In this document: positions 32,936 through 45,668 of the stretch, piece by piece | Numbering within the stretch: position 1 is the stretch's first letter | Layout: each line of letters opens with the position of its first letter | Origin: Laccaria trichodermophora | Taxonomy: Eukaryota; Basidiomycota; Agaricomycetes; Agaricales; Hydnangiaceae | DNA length: 64,000 bases | Assembly: GCA_018417955.1 (NCBI GenBank) | Contig: JACTVC010000004.1 | Coordinates: 1,736,001 to 1,800,000, forward strand | Reading direction: 5' to 3' | Position numbers and translations under genes: made by a program | The notes under the pieces: generated by a model | What the model was told of the DNA's origin: nothing | Database searches by the model: none | Seen by the model: the letters and a program-made list of their open reading frames with translations, nothing else

Positions 32936-35900
32936 TCTCGGACACGAACCCCCTCGTTACAGTGAGCGTCGCTTTGACGTTGTCCTTGACCAAAGCCTTC
33001 CGACGACAAACACAAGAATCGCGCTCACTGTCGCCCTCTCGGATCGTTCAATTGTCTGTGTGTCCATTCATCTAACCGTCAACAAAACTTATGTTGGTCT
33101 CTTAGGGGTAACCGAGTACGTGTCTCTCAGATCCATCCAGCCCTCTTCTCGCTGAAGACGTCATCTAGTGCCGCTCAAGTCTCTTGCTGGCGCATACCGG
33201 TCATCGTCCATACTTTCTCCCTTCGTGACGCAATCTCATACACTGCCCGTCAACTTGAGGACTAGGGGAGGAGTCCAGAAGATTGCGTCACGGATTTCTA
33301 CGGTACGTCCACGCTCTATCCCTCTCTCAGCGCTAGTTTGCTGACGATGCACTCACTAGTACCGTACCACCCCCTCGGACTCGATTCACGCACGCCAGGG
33401 ATAGGCTCCGGTCCCTAAGCCGATGTGCTGAGTGGCAGAAATGAGTTGTGCAGAGGAGAGGGTAGTTGAAGGGGACAAGAATCAAGACCAGTGGTCCATC
33501 GCAGGTGCGAACGTCAATTTCTCGACCGATTAGTTCATGCTGAGCTTCTTCATTTCTAGAGGGCAGTTCACAAACCCCGGTATCAGTGCTGCTCTTAGCC
33601 ATGTTGCGGCCATGGTTTTGTTCGAGCCCAAGGTCGACATGGGATGTTCAACGTCCGACGCTCTGCGGCGCAATGAATCGCCTTGGACCACCTGCTTTGG
33701 GTTTGACTCCAATGTCTCTGCCTTTCGACACTCTCGTCTTGCAGGGTCAGTGACGTGGCAACACTGTGCCATCAAGTTTACACAAACGAGCCCACCGTCC
33801 CGCAGATAATCAACCAACGCCAACGCGGGGGCTAGTCTTTATGGTGTTAAGCCTCTCAGCGGGGACGAAGGGCAAAAGCTTCTGCTCGCAGAGGACCACC
33901 ATCATCTCGACAAGGACGATTGCAAAAACGAATTTATACTGGACTTGAAGCAACGGCGTCCTCAACCACCATCGATTCCGCCAACTCTACGCCTATAATT
34001 TAGCTACCGTTTGCACGCCCCCTTTACATGCTCAATCTTCCCTTGCGTACTATCTGCCTTTCCAGCGACTCGAATATGTTACTTAGTTCCTGCGCTCGAA
34101 ACTCGGGGTGAGTGTGCAATCTCTTACGGAGGATAAAGCTAACACAGGCTTGAAAGGACATTTCTGGGCTTTCATTCAGGGGGGAGGTTATGGCATCGGG
34201 AACACATGACGTTCAGTATGTGTTCCTTGGGCTCATTCAACCCCGTTTTGCTGATAACCTTCTGTCGTCCGGTTAGTCAAACGATATCGGTTTTTCTGGT
34301 TCTCGAAACCCTTGCCTCGAACCGAGTCAGACACCCATACTCTTGCAACACCTTTCCACGCGCCTCAAGTGACTGGGATCAAAGACAAACTGAGGCGCAC
34401 ATCTGGTGGTCACCTTTTGGCTTTCATAAGCGACCGTCTTGTCGCTGAGGTTCAAGGTATGTCTCCTCTATCATCGACTTTCTTCGAAGCTCCTGATCAT
34501 GGATCCTACAGTTCACCTAGCATGGAATACCTCAACTCACGCGTTTTATCACGACGATATAAACAACGTCTTCATGAATCATGGTGGGAGAAGACGTTAG
34601 TCATGAAGTAGTCGGTTTTGTGCACAGCCACAGCCACGTATTCACAAGAAATCAAGACCCAGCGACCTCCCTCAAGCAAAATATGAGTATAGTGAGTGTC
34701 GTTTCTCCGCCAAAGTGTGCAAGGTTTCTATGCCCCGAAAGAACGGAAAAATTGCGGTGGAAGGGGTTGGATGACGTGTTGGATGACGTTGGCCTTGTCG
34801 GAGACGTTCGTGGTCAGAAGATCTGGGCTGACGCTGTTTTTGCCTTAGGAGTCCTAGTCAAACTTCAAGGGCTTCATCGAGGTTGGGCGAGGTACGTTGT
34901 TGAGATAGATTTCTCAAAGAACAATGACTGATTCCGTTGAGAAGTCGTCCTTAATCTGGCCCCTTCTCCGGAGAGATCGTCGTCATCACGGAGATAATCG
35001 ACCACAACCGCGTATGTCTCCTCAGAATGCTCACAGAATCTCACTAACCTCCACCCAGGCCATCATCGACGTCCCAACAACGGGTGTTCACCGCCAATCC
35101 TATCCTTACAAGCACCTCACCTCACTCCCCTTAAACTCTCAGGCCTACCCAGGGGAGCTGGTACGAGAAAGGTCCGCAAAGAGGTCGAGAAAGAGGCCAT
35201 CGTAGACACAAACGAATTGGTGACGTAAACGCGGTGGTATCGACGACAAATGGAGGGGGAGGTTTTGTGGTTGGTCTACGGTACGTACCCCCTATGTTTG
35301 CCACATTCGAAGCGCACGACATCTGATTGTGCAACCTACAGTTCGCCTGGCAGACTGTGGTCCTCTTAAACTCAACTCGGGCGTCTGATATCTCCAGACT
35401 GGAGACCATGTGTTCGGGTCAACGAACGATGGAACATGGGTGCTCGCGGATGGCGCATCATAGGCTAGTCGTCCTGTGGTTGAAGGTGAGCGGTTGAAGC
35501 TTCGGCATCCACGGTTCGAATGACGATCCCCGTCCAAGACCCCTCAACTGCCAGGACCGATGCGAAGGACAGTTGACCTGCACGTACGAACTCCTGCGTC
35601 GGTCGTCTGGCCCGTGCTCAGTGACGATCCTATCATCTGGTTCTCCTTTGAGGCCTTCCTCTGCGATTCGGACTGCAGCTCCACCAACAGGTCGCCTAAC
35701 GACAAGTACCTACCGCCAATCCGAAACTACATGCGCTTCCAAGCCCGTTTGCAATTTCGAACTCGTCATTCTTATGATCAACGGTGGAATATATGCGGCC
35801 TAAGTTCAACCTGTCGAAATATTGAACGTTACGGCAAAATGGGTCGTTCTGCCGCAACGGGTACTTATCCCTGCTCGTGCGGATTAGTAACGAGGTTAGT

Positions 35901-36000
35901 GGGGATGGCAAGAAGGAGAGCCGGGATGTGAAGCAAGCCGAAAATGGATGACAGGATGTAGAGCCAGAATGGCGTCTCGCGAGATAGGTGAAAGAGCCAT
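32936..36000 (+). repeat. Degenerate paralogous block Q, copy 1
   Basis: From CATCTCGGACACGAACCCCC onward the block matches 51.48-56.9 kb in pieces, and its first kilobase also matches 63.2-64 kb. Short plus-strand frames recur in all copies (for example around LTMHSLVPYHP and PGLDSRTPGIGS), which suggests an eroded host gene on the plus strand. No domain is recognisable. The part at 35.27-35.93 kb matches 56.17-56.9 kb. Confidence 0.5.
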
Positions 36001-39000
36001 CTTGTCTTTTGTAATTATATGTTCGTTTTTTTGGTTTCTGATGGTGTGGAGGATCTGCTGCTCTTGAAATGAAATAAGTAGCACGTCATCCTGAGTCCGC
36101 TTGTTTGATTTCCGACTCCGTTGACCGCCGTTTTCTTTGGCGCCTCCTCGCTGGCTTGACGCCCAACCACCGCGCGTCCTGATGAATATCAGCTGACATT
36201 GTGAAGGGCGAAATTTGACGCCGCACGGCGCACAGCACCACACTCTCTTCTGAACCACCATGACTGATCCTGGTGTCCCTGGCGAAAATCATTTGAAACG
36301 CAAGTTGGAGGAATCGCCCAATCAACTTACAAATAAACGCCATGGCGGGTTGAGGTTAGAGATGGTGATCCCACGGTGCCAGATCGCATTCTGACAAAAT
36401 GTAGGCCAACTTCTGCGAGGATGCCCGAGGATGCAGGGAACGGGACGTCTCTGGTATGTACTTACGATACACGACTAATTTTTCTGGCTCACTTCCTTTT
36501 TTTCGGGCACCACAGCATGTAATGCAGGGAGCTCACGACGTTGTTATGAGGGATTCCAATTTCTACGTGGCTCAAAAGGTGTGTCCGGTCGATCACAGCA
36601 TGGATGGTTTGAAACATTCATTGGACCTTTTTGTCAAGATTGAAATTCATGAACATGGGGGCCAAGATGATACTACACTCCTTGTAAGTTGTTCCGCAAA
36701 GACCCAATCCAATTTATTTACAGGTCGTTGAGGACATGCTTGAGGGGCTGTTATCCTCCACTCGTGCAGATCAGGTCGTGTTGGAAAATAAGAAGGAACT
36801 AGAAGATCTCAAAGCAAAGCTGGAAGCTATTATCTCGATCGTCAAGCAGTATCAGAAACACAACATCGAGAGGGCGTTACGTAACCGACTTGATGTATTT
36901 TGCACGTCTGTTGCTTTTTCATAGTTTTTTTTTGTCAGGTTTATATTCATTAATGTTTTGCAGCGCTATCACCACGCAACTGAACTCGATCAAGGACATG
37001 CAGAAGCAGTCACCGAAGGATGCAGATACAATACTGAAGGCCATTCGGAACATCAACAGCCTCTGTGACGTCTTTCAGGTTGGTTTTTGAGTCATTAACA
37101 AAGCTTCATGCGGATGTTGAGCCGTTCTTAAGATGGATACTCAACTGAACATCGGGGGGATGGTAGGCGATATCTTACAGGTACGGTACTCTCGCTACTT
37201 TCAGGTGCAGGAGTAGCGTTGATGAACAAGCCCTTAGCACCTGAACTCTCGTGAGATAAACTATTCCGACAGAACGAAGCTTCGTGGCACTCACTAAGTT
37301 ATGCACAGGTTCCATCGAAAAACTCAATCACGAGATGACATCGTATAAAACGCGACAGTCCTCTTATGGCGACCCCACTGGCTGCATGCAAGGAACCCGT
37401 GTAAAGGTCCTCAAAGATTTGGACGCTTGGGCCTCAAACACCAATAGCAGCAAGGTATACTGGATGGTAGGTATGGCTGGAATCAGAAAATCGACCATCG
37501 CGCACACGTTCTGTGAGCATCTTGAGGCGAAAAACATTCTTGGCAGCAGTTTCTTTGCTTCTCGAGCATCGGAGAAAACTAGGAACGCTCGCCTTATTAT
37601 TCCTGTTATTGCACATTCGCTGGCCAGAGCTTCACCTGCTATCAAAGTTGAGGTCGTCAAGGCCATTGAGGATGACCCTACTCTGGCAGAACCAACCTAT
37701 TCTAACATGAGGGAGCAGTTCAAGCGGCTGGTTTATAATCCTGTTCGAACGACCACCGGCTTGATGGATAAAGTTGTCGTTATTGATGCCGTCGATGAAT
37801 GTGCCAACCTTGAAGTTGTTGCATTGTTCATTAAACTTGTTCTTGAATGGGCATCGAAAATTCCGCTCAAGATATTCCTAGCCAGCCGAGACGAGAATCG
37901 GATTCGCAATGCCTTCAGGTCTACTAGTGATAGCATTCGAGGGTACTTCTATCTCCATGACATCGAGAAGGATGTAGTCCAGAACGATATCCGGATATAT
38001 CTCAGGACATCGTTGGCCTGCATCAAGAATGATGAACTGTCCAGTCTTGTCACAAGTTCTGGCAGGCTCTTCATTTATGCAGCCACTGCCATTCGTTATA
38101 TCACCAACAGTGGTGGGGACTATAAGCGCCGTCTTTCCGCAATGCTGAGCCATGGCCAAAAATCCATCAACAAGTTTGAAAGCGAGATTGATTCTCTCTA
38201 TGTTCATGTATTGGAAAAGGTCTGTGAAGACAAGGAGCTGGATGAAGTTGAAGATATGAGAAACATCTTGTCCATCACCATATTCCTTCGAAATCCATTG
38301 TCGATGGAAGCTATGACATCTCTATCACTGGAAAGTGACACACAGTTGTACTTGTCATGGCTCACCTCTGTTATTCACATTCCTGACCAACCCGGGGCTG
38401 TGGTTGCTCCATTCCATGCCTCATTTCCTGACTTCATTACCAATCCAGTCCGGTGTTCTCCTGAGCGTTGCCCATCATTCCCTTCACTGGTTGCTTCTGA
38501 GGGTCATACACTAATTGCTCTCAAATGTTTAATGCTGATGAACAAGTCACTGAAGCACAACATATGTGAAGTCCCCAAAGAATTGACATTGTCACACAGA
38601 GACAGAGCCAACTCTCCAGAGAATGCTGGCAAAATTTCTGAAGCACTCAAATACTCATGCACCTATTGGGCTGATCATTTAGCAGAGGTCAAGGAATTTG
38701 ACTCTGTACTTGTCGACACTCTTAGTGTTTTTCTGCACAAGCATCTTTTGCACTGGATTGAGTGTCTCAGCATACTGGGTGAGCTGCAGACTGGACTAAA
38801 ATCCCTGGGTGGCATGATCACTGTTTTATTGGTAAGTTATTCACCAGAATGAAGGAGAAAACATTGTCAGTTTAATAATATTCTGATTGACAGGCCTTCA
38901 AATTCCATGACTTTCAGTTACTTGTTCACGATGCCCGCCAGTGTTTACAAATGAACTTTGAAGCTGTCCAGAAACATTGCATGGAGATCTATGAGTCTGC

Positions 39001-40294
39001 ACTTGTTTGGATCCCAAAGAATTCATTGATACGCAAGACCTATGTTGCAGATGTCAGCAGGGTTCCAAAAGTGACTCTTGGATTATCTGACTCATGGGAC
39101 CCTGCAGAGCTGATTATGCAAAATGGGTATGCAGTATACTCCATCGCATTCTCACAGGATGGCAGCCAAGTTGCCTCTGGATCATATGACAACATGGTCC
39201 GAATTTGGAATGTGATGACAGGCGAGGTGGAGGCTGAGCTGAAGGGCCACACAAAACCAGTGAACTCTGTTGCATTCTCACAGGATGGCAGCCGAATCAT
39301 CTCTGGATCGTCTGACAAAATGATCCGAATTTGGAATGTGACAATGGGTGAGGTGGAGACTGAGCTGAAGGGCCACACAGATCAGGTGAACTCTGTTGCA
39401 TTCTCACAGGACAGTGCCCAAGTTGTCTCTGGATCAGAGGACAAAACAGTCCGAATCTGGAATGTGATGACAGGCAAGGTGGAGGCTGAGCTGGAGGGCC
39501 ACACAGATGGTGTGAGCTCTGTTGCATTCTCGCAGGATGGCAGCCGAGTTGTCTCTGGATCAACAGACAAAACAGTCCAAATTTGGAATGTGATGATGGG
39601 TGAAGTGGAGGCTGAGCTGCAGGGCCACACATATCGGGTGACATCTGTTGCATTCTCACCAGATGGCAGCCGAGTCATCTCTGGGTCAGGTGATTATACA
39701 GTCAGAATTTGGAATGTGACTACAGGTGAGGTGGAGGCTGAGCTGAAAGGTCACACAGATGTTGTGAGGTCTGTTGCATTCTCACAGGACAGCAGTCAAG
39801 TTGTCTCTGGATCATCTGACAAAAGTATCCGAATTTGGAATGTAATGACAGGCAAGGTGGAGGCTGAGCTGAAGGGCCACACAAGTATGGTGTATTCTGT
39901 TGCATTATCACAGGATGGCAGTCAAGTTGAGCTCTTTACTCTCCCCCACCTATTCCTACCGGACTCCTACTGGATTCCCAGAATCCTACCGGACTGGACT
40001 AGGACTGGGACACATTTTATGTTGGCTGATCACCATACAAATTTTGTATCCTAGTCCTAGTGGAGTCCTAGTAAACTCCTACTGGAATGATCCCAAATCA
40101 CCAGGAATTGTGGAATTCTACTGGATTTTTAAGGAATGAGTCCAGTAGGAGTCCAGTACAAGGAGTCCAGTAGGAGTCCAGTAGGAGTCCAGTAGGAGTC
40201 CAGTAGGAGTCCAGTAGGAATTTCCGGGGACAGGGAGCCCAGTAGGACCAGCAGTTTGTCACTGTTGTTGTTATTATAACATATTAAAAAAAAG

Positions 40295-40375
40295 CGCAAC
40301 CTGACAGAATTGAACTCTCGACCTTATGGACATAGGGACAATACTATGAGCACTTTACCAGTTACACTAGGAAGG
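40295..40375 (-). other. tRNA-like unit within transposon copy 1
   Basis: On the minus strand CTAGTGTAACTGGTAAAGTG resembles a D arm with A box, and GAGAGTTCAATTC resembles a T arm with B box. It is also present in the other copy of the element, so it is part of the transposon. Confidence 0.45.
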
Positions 40376-40739
40376 CATTATTATAGGTCATTATTATATG
40401 CTCTATATACCAACGTACTGACCTCCTTCCTAGAAAGGACGTCGGCGAATTCCGCGAGTGGGAATTTTGCCCAAACCCAACAACACTCGACAACACCACC
40501 ATCACCACCCTCTTGCTCACCCACCACGAACACGTCGCCCACCACGACCACAATGGACGACGACAACACGCGACCACGACAACAACGACGGCCACGACAG
40601 ACGACGACAACAAACGACCACGGCACGCAACGACGACCCCACTCACGGACACGACAACCACCCACGAACCACGAGCGCCCACCGACACGACAAACAAGAA
40701 AGACGAGGGACAGCGACGACCTGCTCCCACCCACCAACG

Positions 40740-41275
40740 ACGACCGTAACACCCACCACCACAAACGACGCCCGCCACCCACGAAAACGACAACCGCCGC
40801 CCACAAAAAACGCCCACCGCCCATGAACGACAGCCGCCGCCCACGAAAAACACCCAGCACACCCAAACGATGACCGCCGCCCACGAAAAACGCCCACCGC
40901 CCACAAACGACATCCGCCGCCCATGCAAACGACGACCGCCGCCCACGAAAAATGCCCACCACCCACAAATGACATCCACCGCCCTCGAAAAACACCCCGC
41001 CTATGTGTCTCTGTCCCCCTCTCTCCCTCCCTCTCTCTCTCCCTCCCTCCCTCTCTCCCACCATCCTTCTCTCCCTCCCTCTCTTCCTCCCTCCCTCCCT
41101 CTCTTCCTCCCTCCCTCCCTCTCTTCCTCCCTCCCTCCCTCTCTTCCTCCCTCCCTCCCTCTCTTCCTCCCTCCCTCCCTCTCTTCCTCCCTCCCTCCCT
41201 CTCTTCCTCCCTCTCTTCCTCTCTTCCTCCCTCTCTTCCTCCCTCCCTCCCTCTCTTCCTCTCTCCACCTCTCTC
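40740..41275. repeat. Minisatellite plus CT-rich tract
   Basis: 40740-41000 repeats units like CCGCCCACGAAAAACGCCCA. 41017-41275 is almost purely pyrimidine on the plus strand, with repeats of CTCCCTCCCTCTCTTC. Long Ser/Pro- or Arg/Glu-only frames here are by-products of the repeats. Confidence 0.9.
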
Positions 41276-42592
41276 ACCCCCTCCCCCCTCCATCATTTCA
41301 CTTCACTCACTTCCCCTCCTTCCATAGCTCTCTCCCTCCACCACTCCCTCCATCACTCCATCACTCCCTCCCCCTCCCTCATTACATTAGTAAAATATAT
41401 TTCTGTATTTAGTTGTCATTTCACAATACAACATTTGTTTAAATGTGAATTTTGAATAGAAATTTGAAGTTCTGACTTGGTAATACATTGAAGTTGATAT
41501 TCCAGTGGGAATCCAGTAGGAATCCAGTAGGACTTCAATGTGTGGAGCATTTCATCTAATTTGTTTAAGTCCAGTTGGAGTCCAGTAGGAGTCCAGTAGG
41601 AGTCCAGTAGGAGGGGGAATGGAGAAATATGTGAAAATGCCTTTTTGGAAATTTTGTTAAAATCTGGTAGGAATCCAGTAGGAATCCTACTGGAGTCCCG
41701 GAGTCCAGTAGGAATAGGTGGGGGAGTGATAAGTATTGGTCAAGTTGTCTCTGGATCAGAGGACAAAACAGTCCGAATTTGGAATGTGATGACAGGCAAG
41801 GTGGAGGCTAAGCTGATAGGCCACACAGATTATGTGAGGTCTGTCTCATTCTCACAGGATGGCAGCCGAGTTGTCTCTGGATCAGAAGACACAATGGTCC
41901 GAATTTGGAATGCAATGACAGGCGAGGTGGAGGCTGAGCTGAAGGGCCACACAGATTATGTGAAGTCTGTCTCATTCTCACAGGATGGCAGCCGAGTTGT
42001 CTCTGGGTCGGGTGACAACACAATCCGAATTTGGAATGTGACAACAGGCAAGGTGGAGGCTGAGCTGGAGGGCCACACAGATTGGCTGAACTCTGTCACA
42101 TTCTCACAGGATGGCAGCCAAGTCATCTCTGGATCACATGACAAAACAGTCCGAATTTGGAATGTGATGACAGGTGAGGTGGAGGCTGAGCTTAAGGGCC
42201 ACACAGATTCAGTGAATCATGTTGCATTCTCACAGGATGGCAGCCAAGTCATCTCTGGATCACTTGACAAAACAGTTCGAATTTGGAATCTGACAGTGGG
42301 TAATTTTCAATCAATACTCACTTCAGATGTAACACTGCCTGATGGCACCAGGGTGAATATAACTTCCCCTGGGTGATTCTGCATTTTTTATCCCTCACAG
42401 CAACCTATGCTCAGTATGAATTCCTCTACCGACTTGTCAGATGATGGTGTCTGGATATTGGCCAACCTCCGTGACTGCTGTATCCCCTCTCAATATCGCA
42501 ACTTTTGCTGTTCCTCAATTTGGGGCAGCCAAATATGTTTGGGGTATGCCTCTGGCTGTGTAGTTATTTGTGATATGAATGTGGCACTCTGA

Positions 42593-43616
42593 TTCCTGAA
42601 TAGTATGAATGTATTCTCATATAATACCTCCATCAGGCCTAGGAATAGTTACCTTTAGGGCCATGCCTGGCATTAACAAGTCCAGGTCCAGTTTGTGAAG
42701 CCATTGTCTCATTTACAGTGTTTTGCATAATTCATGACAGTTGGCATTTTGTAAATACATTACATCATTTTTATGGACTTGGGAAATTGAGTATTCTGAT
42801 GAGCTAATCAAGCTCTTGACCACTTCCTCCATCTTTCTTGTCATGTCTATGTCCTATGGCTCTCTGTGGTTGGTCTAATGGTCCAGCGCATCACCAGCAA
42901 CACCATCATTGAGTCCTCTGACAAAAATGAGGGTGCTGGGCATGGTGGTCCTGGTGAAATTTTGTCCCTATTCTCCTTGAGTTTGTCTGGCAGTGAAAAG
43001 TGTACTTTACCCTCCCCCATGGATTCCATGTTGACTCCATCTGGAACAGATCTCAACCTACAATTTCATCTAAAATCCATCTGGAGTCCATCTGGAGTCC
43101 TTGTGGTCTCCATCTGGAATCCATGTGGACTCCAGATGGAGTTCATTGTCGAGGTGAAAGGGTATTGTTTCCAAGTTTAAGGATGTTTCAAAGTGTTACC
43201 ATGATAGGAATGTTAGAAATGTTTCTGAGTGTTATACTTGCATCAGCACACACATTTGATACACTACATAAGACACTTGTCACAAGTTAAGTACTTCAGT
43301 CATCTTTCTCAACGGCCCAATGTCCCACTTCTACACTTTCCTCCACCACTTCTCCTTCATCATCCTCAATTTCAATAATTTGATGAGGCTCTTCCTGCTG
43401 TGCTTGTGTTTGGATAACATGCTGAGTATGATAAAAGAGCATAGTGTGCAAGAGCTAATCAAAATGTCCAGTTTTCATTCATTTCAGAATTGACTCAAAA
43501 CCTCCTAGCCAAGAATTCAATTGCTCACATGCCTAACATTGAGTCAGCTTAATAGCAAATTCACAAAAAATGAGAGGCATACATACCTGTGTATTGAATG
43601 CATGTTGAAAGTATGG
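42593..43616. other. Intergenic stretch with small TCCATCTGGA minisatellite
   Basis: No gene is supported. 43073-43142 repeats variants of CATCTGGAGTCCATCTGGAG. Confidence 0.5.
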
Positions 43617-44424
43617 TCAGTTGTTCTTATCATAAGCCACATTGACCAGATTTGGAGTAGAACCGTTTAGTGGACCAGGGTTACACCATTTGTGGCAAAG
43701 ATAGTCCAAGGTGCAATGATTGATGTAATGATAAGAGTCAACAATGAAACAGGTTGTTTTCTTCCATCTATTCCAACTTCCATTTGCATTCCTTGGTGGT
43801 AGTGATGCATGACAACCTGTAATGTTGACTTTCAAACAAAACAGCATTAACAGAACTAAAAAGGAAAGCTTACCTTCCAGTTGAACCACTTGCTCTTCAT
43901 ACTGTGCCATTGGTGTGTCTTCCATGGGCTTCCATGGTTAGAATTTATATAGACCTCCTTCCAATACATAATGGGTATTGGGTGACCCTTGATCTCCAAC
44001 ACTGACATGCCACCCCAATTGGGAGTGGTGTCATCCCACATTCTATTGAGGCCATCCACATTGTCAGCAAAGCCTGTTAGTGGTAGAGAGCCAATGTCTG
44101 CCTCTGTGAATGTGAGCTCAGTGCCATCACCCAGTATGAGTGTGTGTGTTGGAGCTAAACTGGAGGTTGCAGCCAAAGCAGAGATCTGAGAAACTGAGGC
44201 AGCTGGATGGAGTCATGGTGGCTGCTCATTTGGGGCTATGACTTGCTCAGACAGCAAGGGAGGGGCAGATGGAGGGCTGGCCGTCATGGGAATGGCAACA
44301 CAGTCACTGGCCATGCCAGCACTCATGTGAGAGAAGCAGTGATTGAGTTCTTCAACACTTGCATTGGTAAGCTTAAGGTTTTCCTGGAATGCCAGGTCAC
44401 CACCAGCCTGTGGCAGATTAGCAG

Positions 44425-45668
44425 TACTTTACAGTGCCCCACCCATTCCTGTAGGAATCCACAGGAATCCTCAGGAATCCACAGGAATCCACAGGAATGG
44501 GACTGGAATCCACAGGAATCCTCAGGAATGGGACCAGAATCCACAGGAATGGGGCCAGAATACAACAGATACAACACCTTTTCTTTGTGCTAGATACATT
44601 CACACTAATGTACACTTCTTCACACTGACTTAAAAGGAAAACAACACTTTCTTATAAAATTTATATATTAAAACTCAAATATACATCTAATTTACTATTT
44701 TCTAAGTTAAATGAAGGGGCAGGAAGAGAGGGGGGGAGGGGGAGAGGAAGGAAGGAAGGAAGGGAGGGAGAGGAAGGAAGGGAGGGAGAGGAAGGAAGGA
44801 AGGAAGGAAGGGAGGAAGGGGGGAGGAAGGAAGGAAGGAAGGGGGGAGGAAGGGAGGGACAGAGAGGATGGAGGGGGAGAGAGTGGTGGGGACTAATAAA
44901 GGAGAAGGGGGTAGTGCTGGGCCTCGTCGTCCATCGTCGTTGTCATCCTGGGTCATTGCGTGGTCATCGTCGCACTGTCGTCGTCGCGTTGTCGTCGTCG
45001 CATGGTTGTCAACGTGTTTTTGTCGTCGTGTGGTTGTCAATGTGTTGTCGTCATTGTGTCATCATCGTTGCGTTGTCGTCGTTTTGTGACGTGGCGTTGC
45101 GGCGTGCATGGTCATCGTGGGCGCTCGTGGATGGTGGTGGGTTCGTCGCATTGTCGTCGTTGTGATGTGGCATTGCGGCATTTGTGTGGTCGTCGTGGTG
45201 GGCACTCGTGGATGGTGGTGGGTGCTCATGGATAGTGGTGGTGTTGTTGTTGTTGTCCATTTGGCTGCCACATCACTGGCGGTGGTTGTTGCTGTTTGTT
45301 GCTGGGTGGTCGTTGCTGTTGTGGAGTCGTCGTCATCGTCGTGGGTTGGCATGGCGTTGTTGGTTTATCGTGGCTGTCGTGGGGGTGGGGGAGAGGATGG
45401 TTGTTGGTGGTGGAAAGGAATGGTGTTGCATTTGTTTGGTAACATTGCCTTTGTTTGGTAACAAAAGTAAAATAAACAAACAATTGACTGGATTCCGTTG
45501 CATTCCGTTCCTGCCAATCCTGCGGAACATTCCGGTATCAATTCCGGAATGGTAAGGCACCGGAATTATGAAAATAGCAGGCCTCCCTGCCAAATTTCAT
45601 TCCTCCGGAATCCACCAGAATCCGCAGGAATGACTGGATTCCTGCAGGAATTAGGGGGGCACTGATAA
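44425..45668. mobile_element. Related non-autonomous element (ends approximate)
   Basis: The ends TTTACAGTGCCCCACCCATT and CTTATCAGTGCCCCCCTAAT (complement of the right end) resemble the ends of the elements at 39929 and 47624. Subterminal repeats are of the form AGGAATCCACAGGAATCC. The interior has a purine-only GGAAGGAAGGGAGGGAG tract (44714-44890) and GTCGTCGTT repeats (44925-45400). No target duplication was found. It interrupts the GRF-finger gene. Confidence 0.6.

Larger units (their letters stand above)
39929..41738 (-). mobile_element. Non-autonomous DNA transposon copy 1, 1,810 bp, 8-bp TSD
   Basis: It is flanked by GTCAAGTT (39921-39928 and 41739-41746). Its ends (GAGCTCTTTACTCTCCCCCA and CAATACTTATCACTCCCCCA) are imperfect inverted repeats. 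Subterminal arrays of the 12-mer AGTCCAGTAGGA lie inside both ends. The interior holds a tRNA-like unit, a CCGCCCACGAAAAACG minisatellite and a long CT-only tract. No transposase is encoded. The 8-bp duplication suggests hAT mobilisation, although the termini are atypical. It is inverted relative to the copy at 47624. Confidence 0.82.
36260..42592 (+). pseudogene. NACHT-WD40 NLR (STAND) pseudogene, split by a transposon
   Basis: Resolved exons are 36260-36354, 36405-36453 and one starting at 36516; they give a basic start and the motif QGAHDVVMRDSNFYVAQ. Helical exons follow (about 36725-37080). The NACHT exon ends at 38831, and the intron 38832-38893 (GTAAGT..CAG) leads to the WD40 exon. Walker A reads GMAGIRKST where GMAGIGKST is expected; Walker B is VVVIDAVDEC. 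There are eleven WD40 repeats, very similar to one another (GHTDxVxSVAFSQDGSxV..RIWNV). The seventh is interrupted at 39929-41738 by a transposon; joining across the 8-bp duplication restores the frame exactly. A TGA at 42374-42376 then precedes an in-frame conserved tail ending at 42592. NLRs of this type act in non-self recognition and cell death; this copy looks dead. Confidence 0.9.

Noticed and set aside
39040..39911. Repetitive minus-strand frames
   Set aside because: Antisense of the WD40 array.
41017..41275. Possible CRISPR-like or satellite array
   Set aside because: Simple CT-rich low-complexity sequence with no spacers; it belongs to the transposon.
40362..41455. Long Pro/Ser-rich and Arg/Glu-rich frames on both strands (also 47.9-48.9 kb)
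   Set aside because: They are translations of the minisatellite and CT tract inside the transposon.
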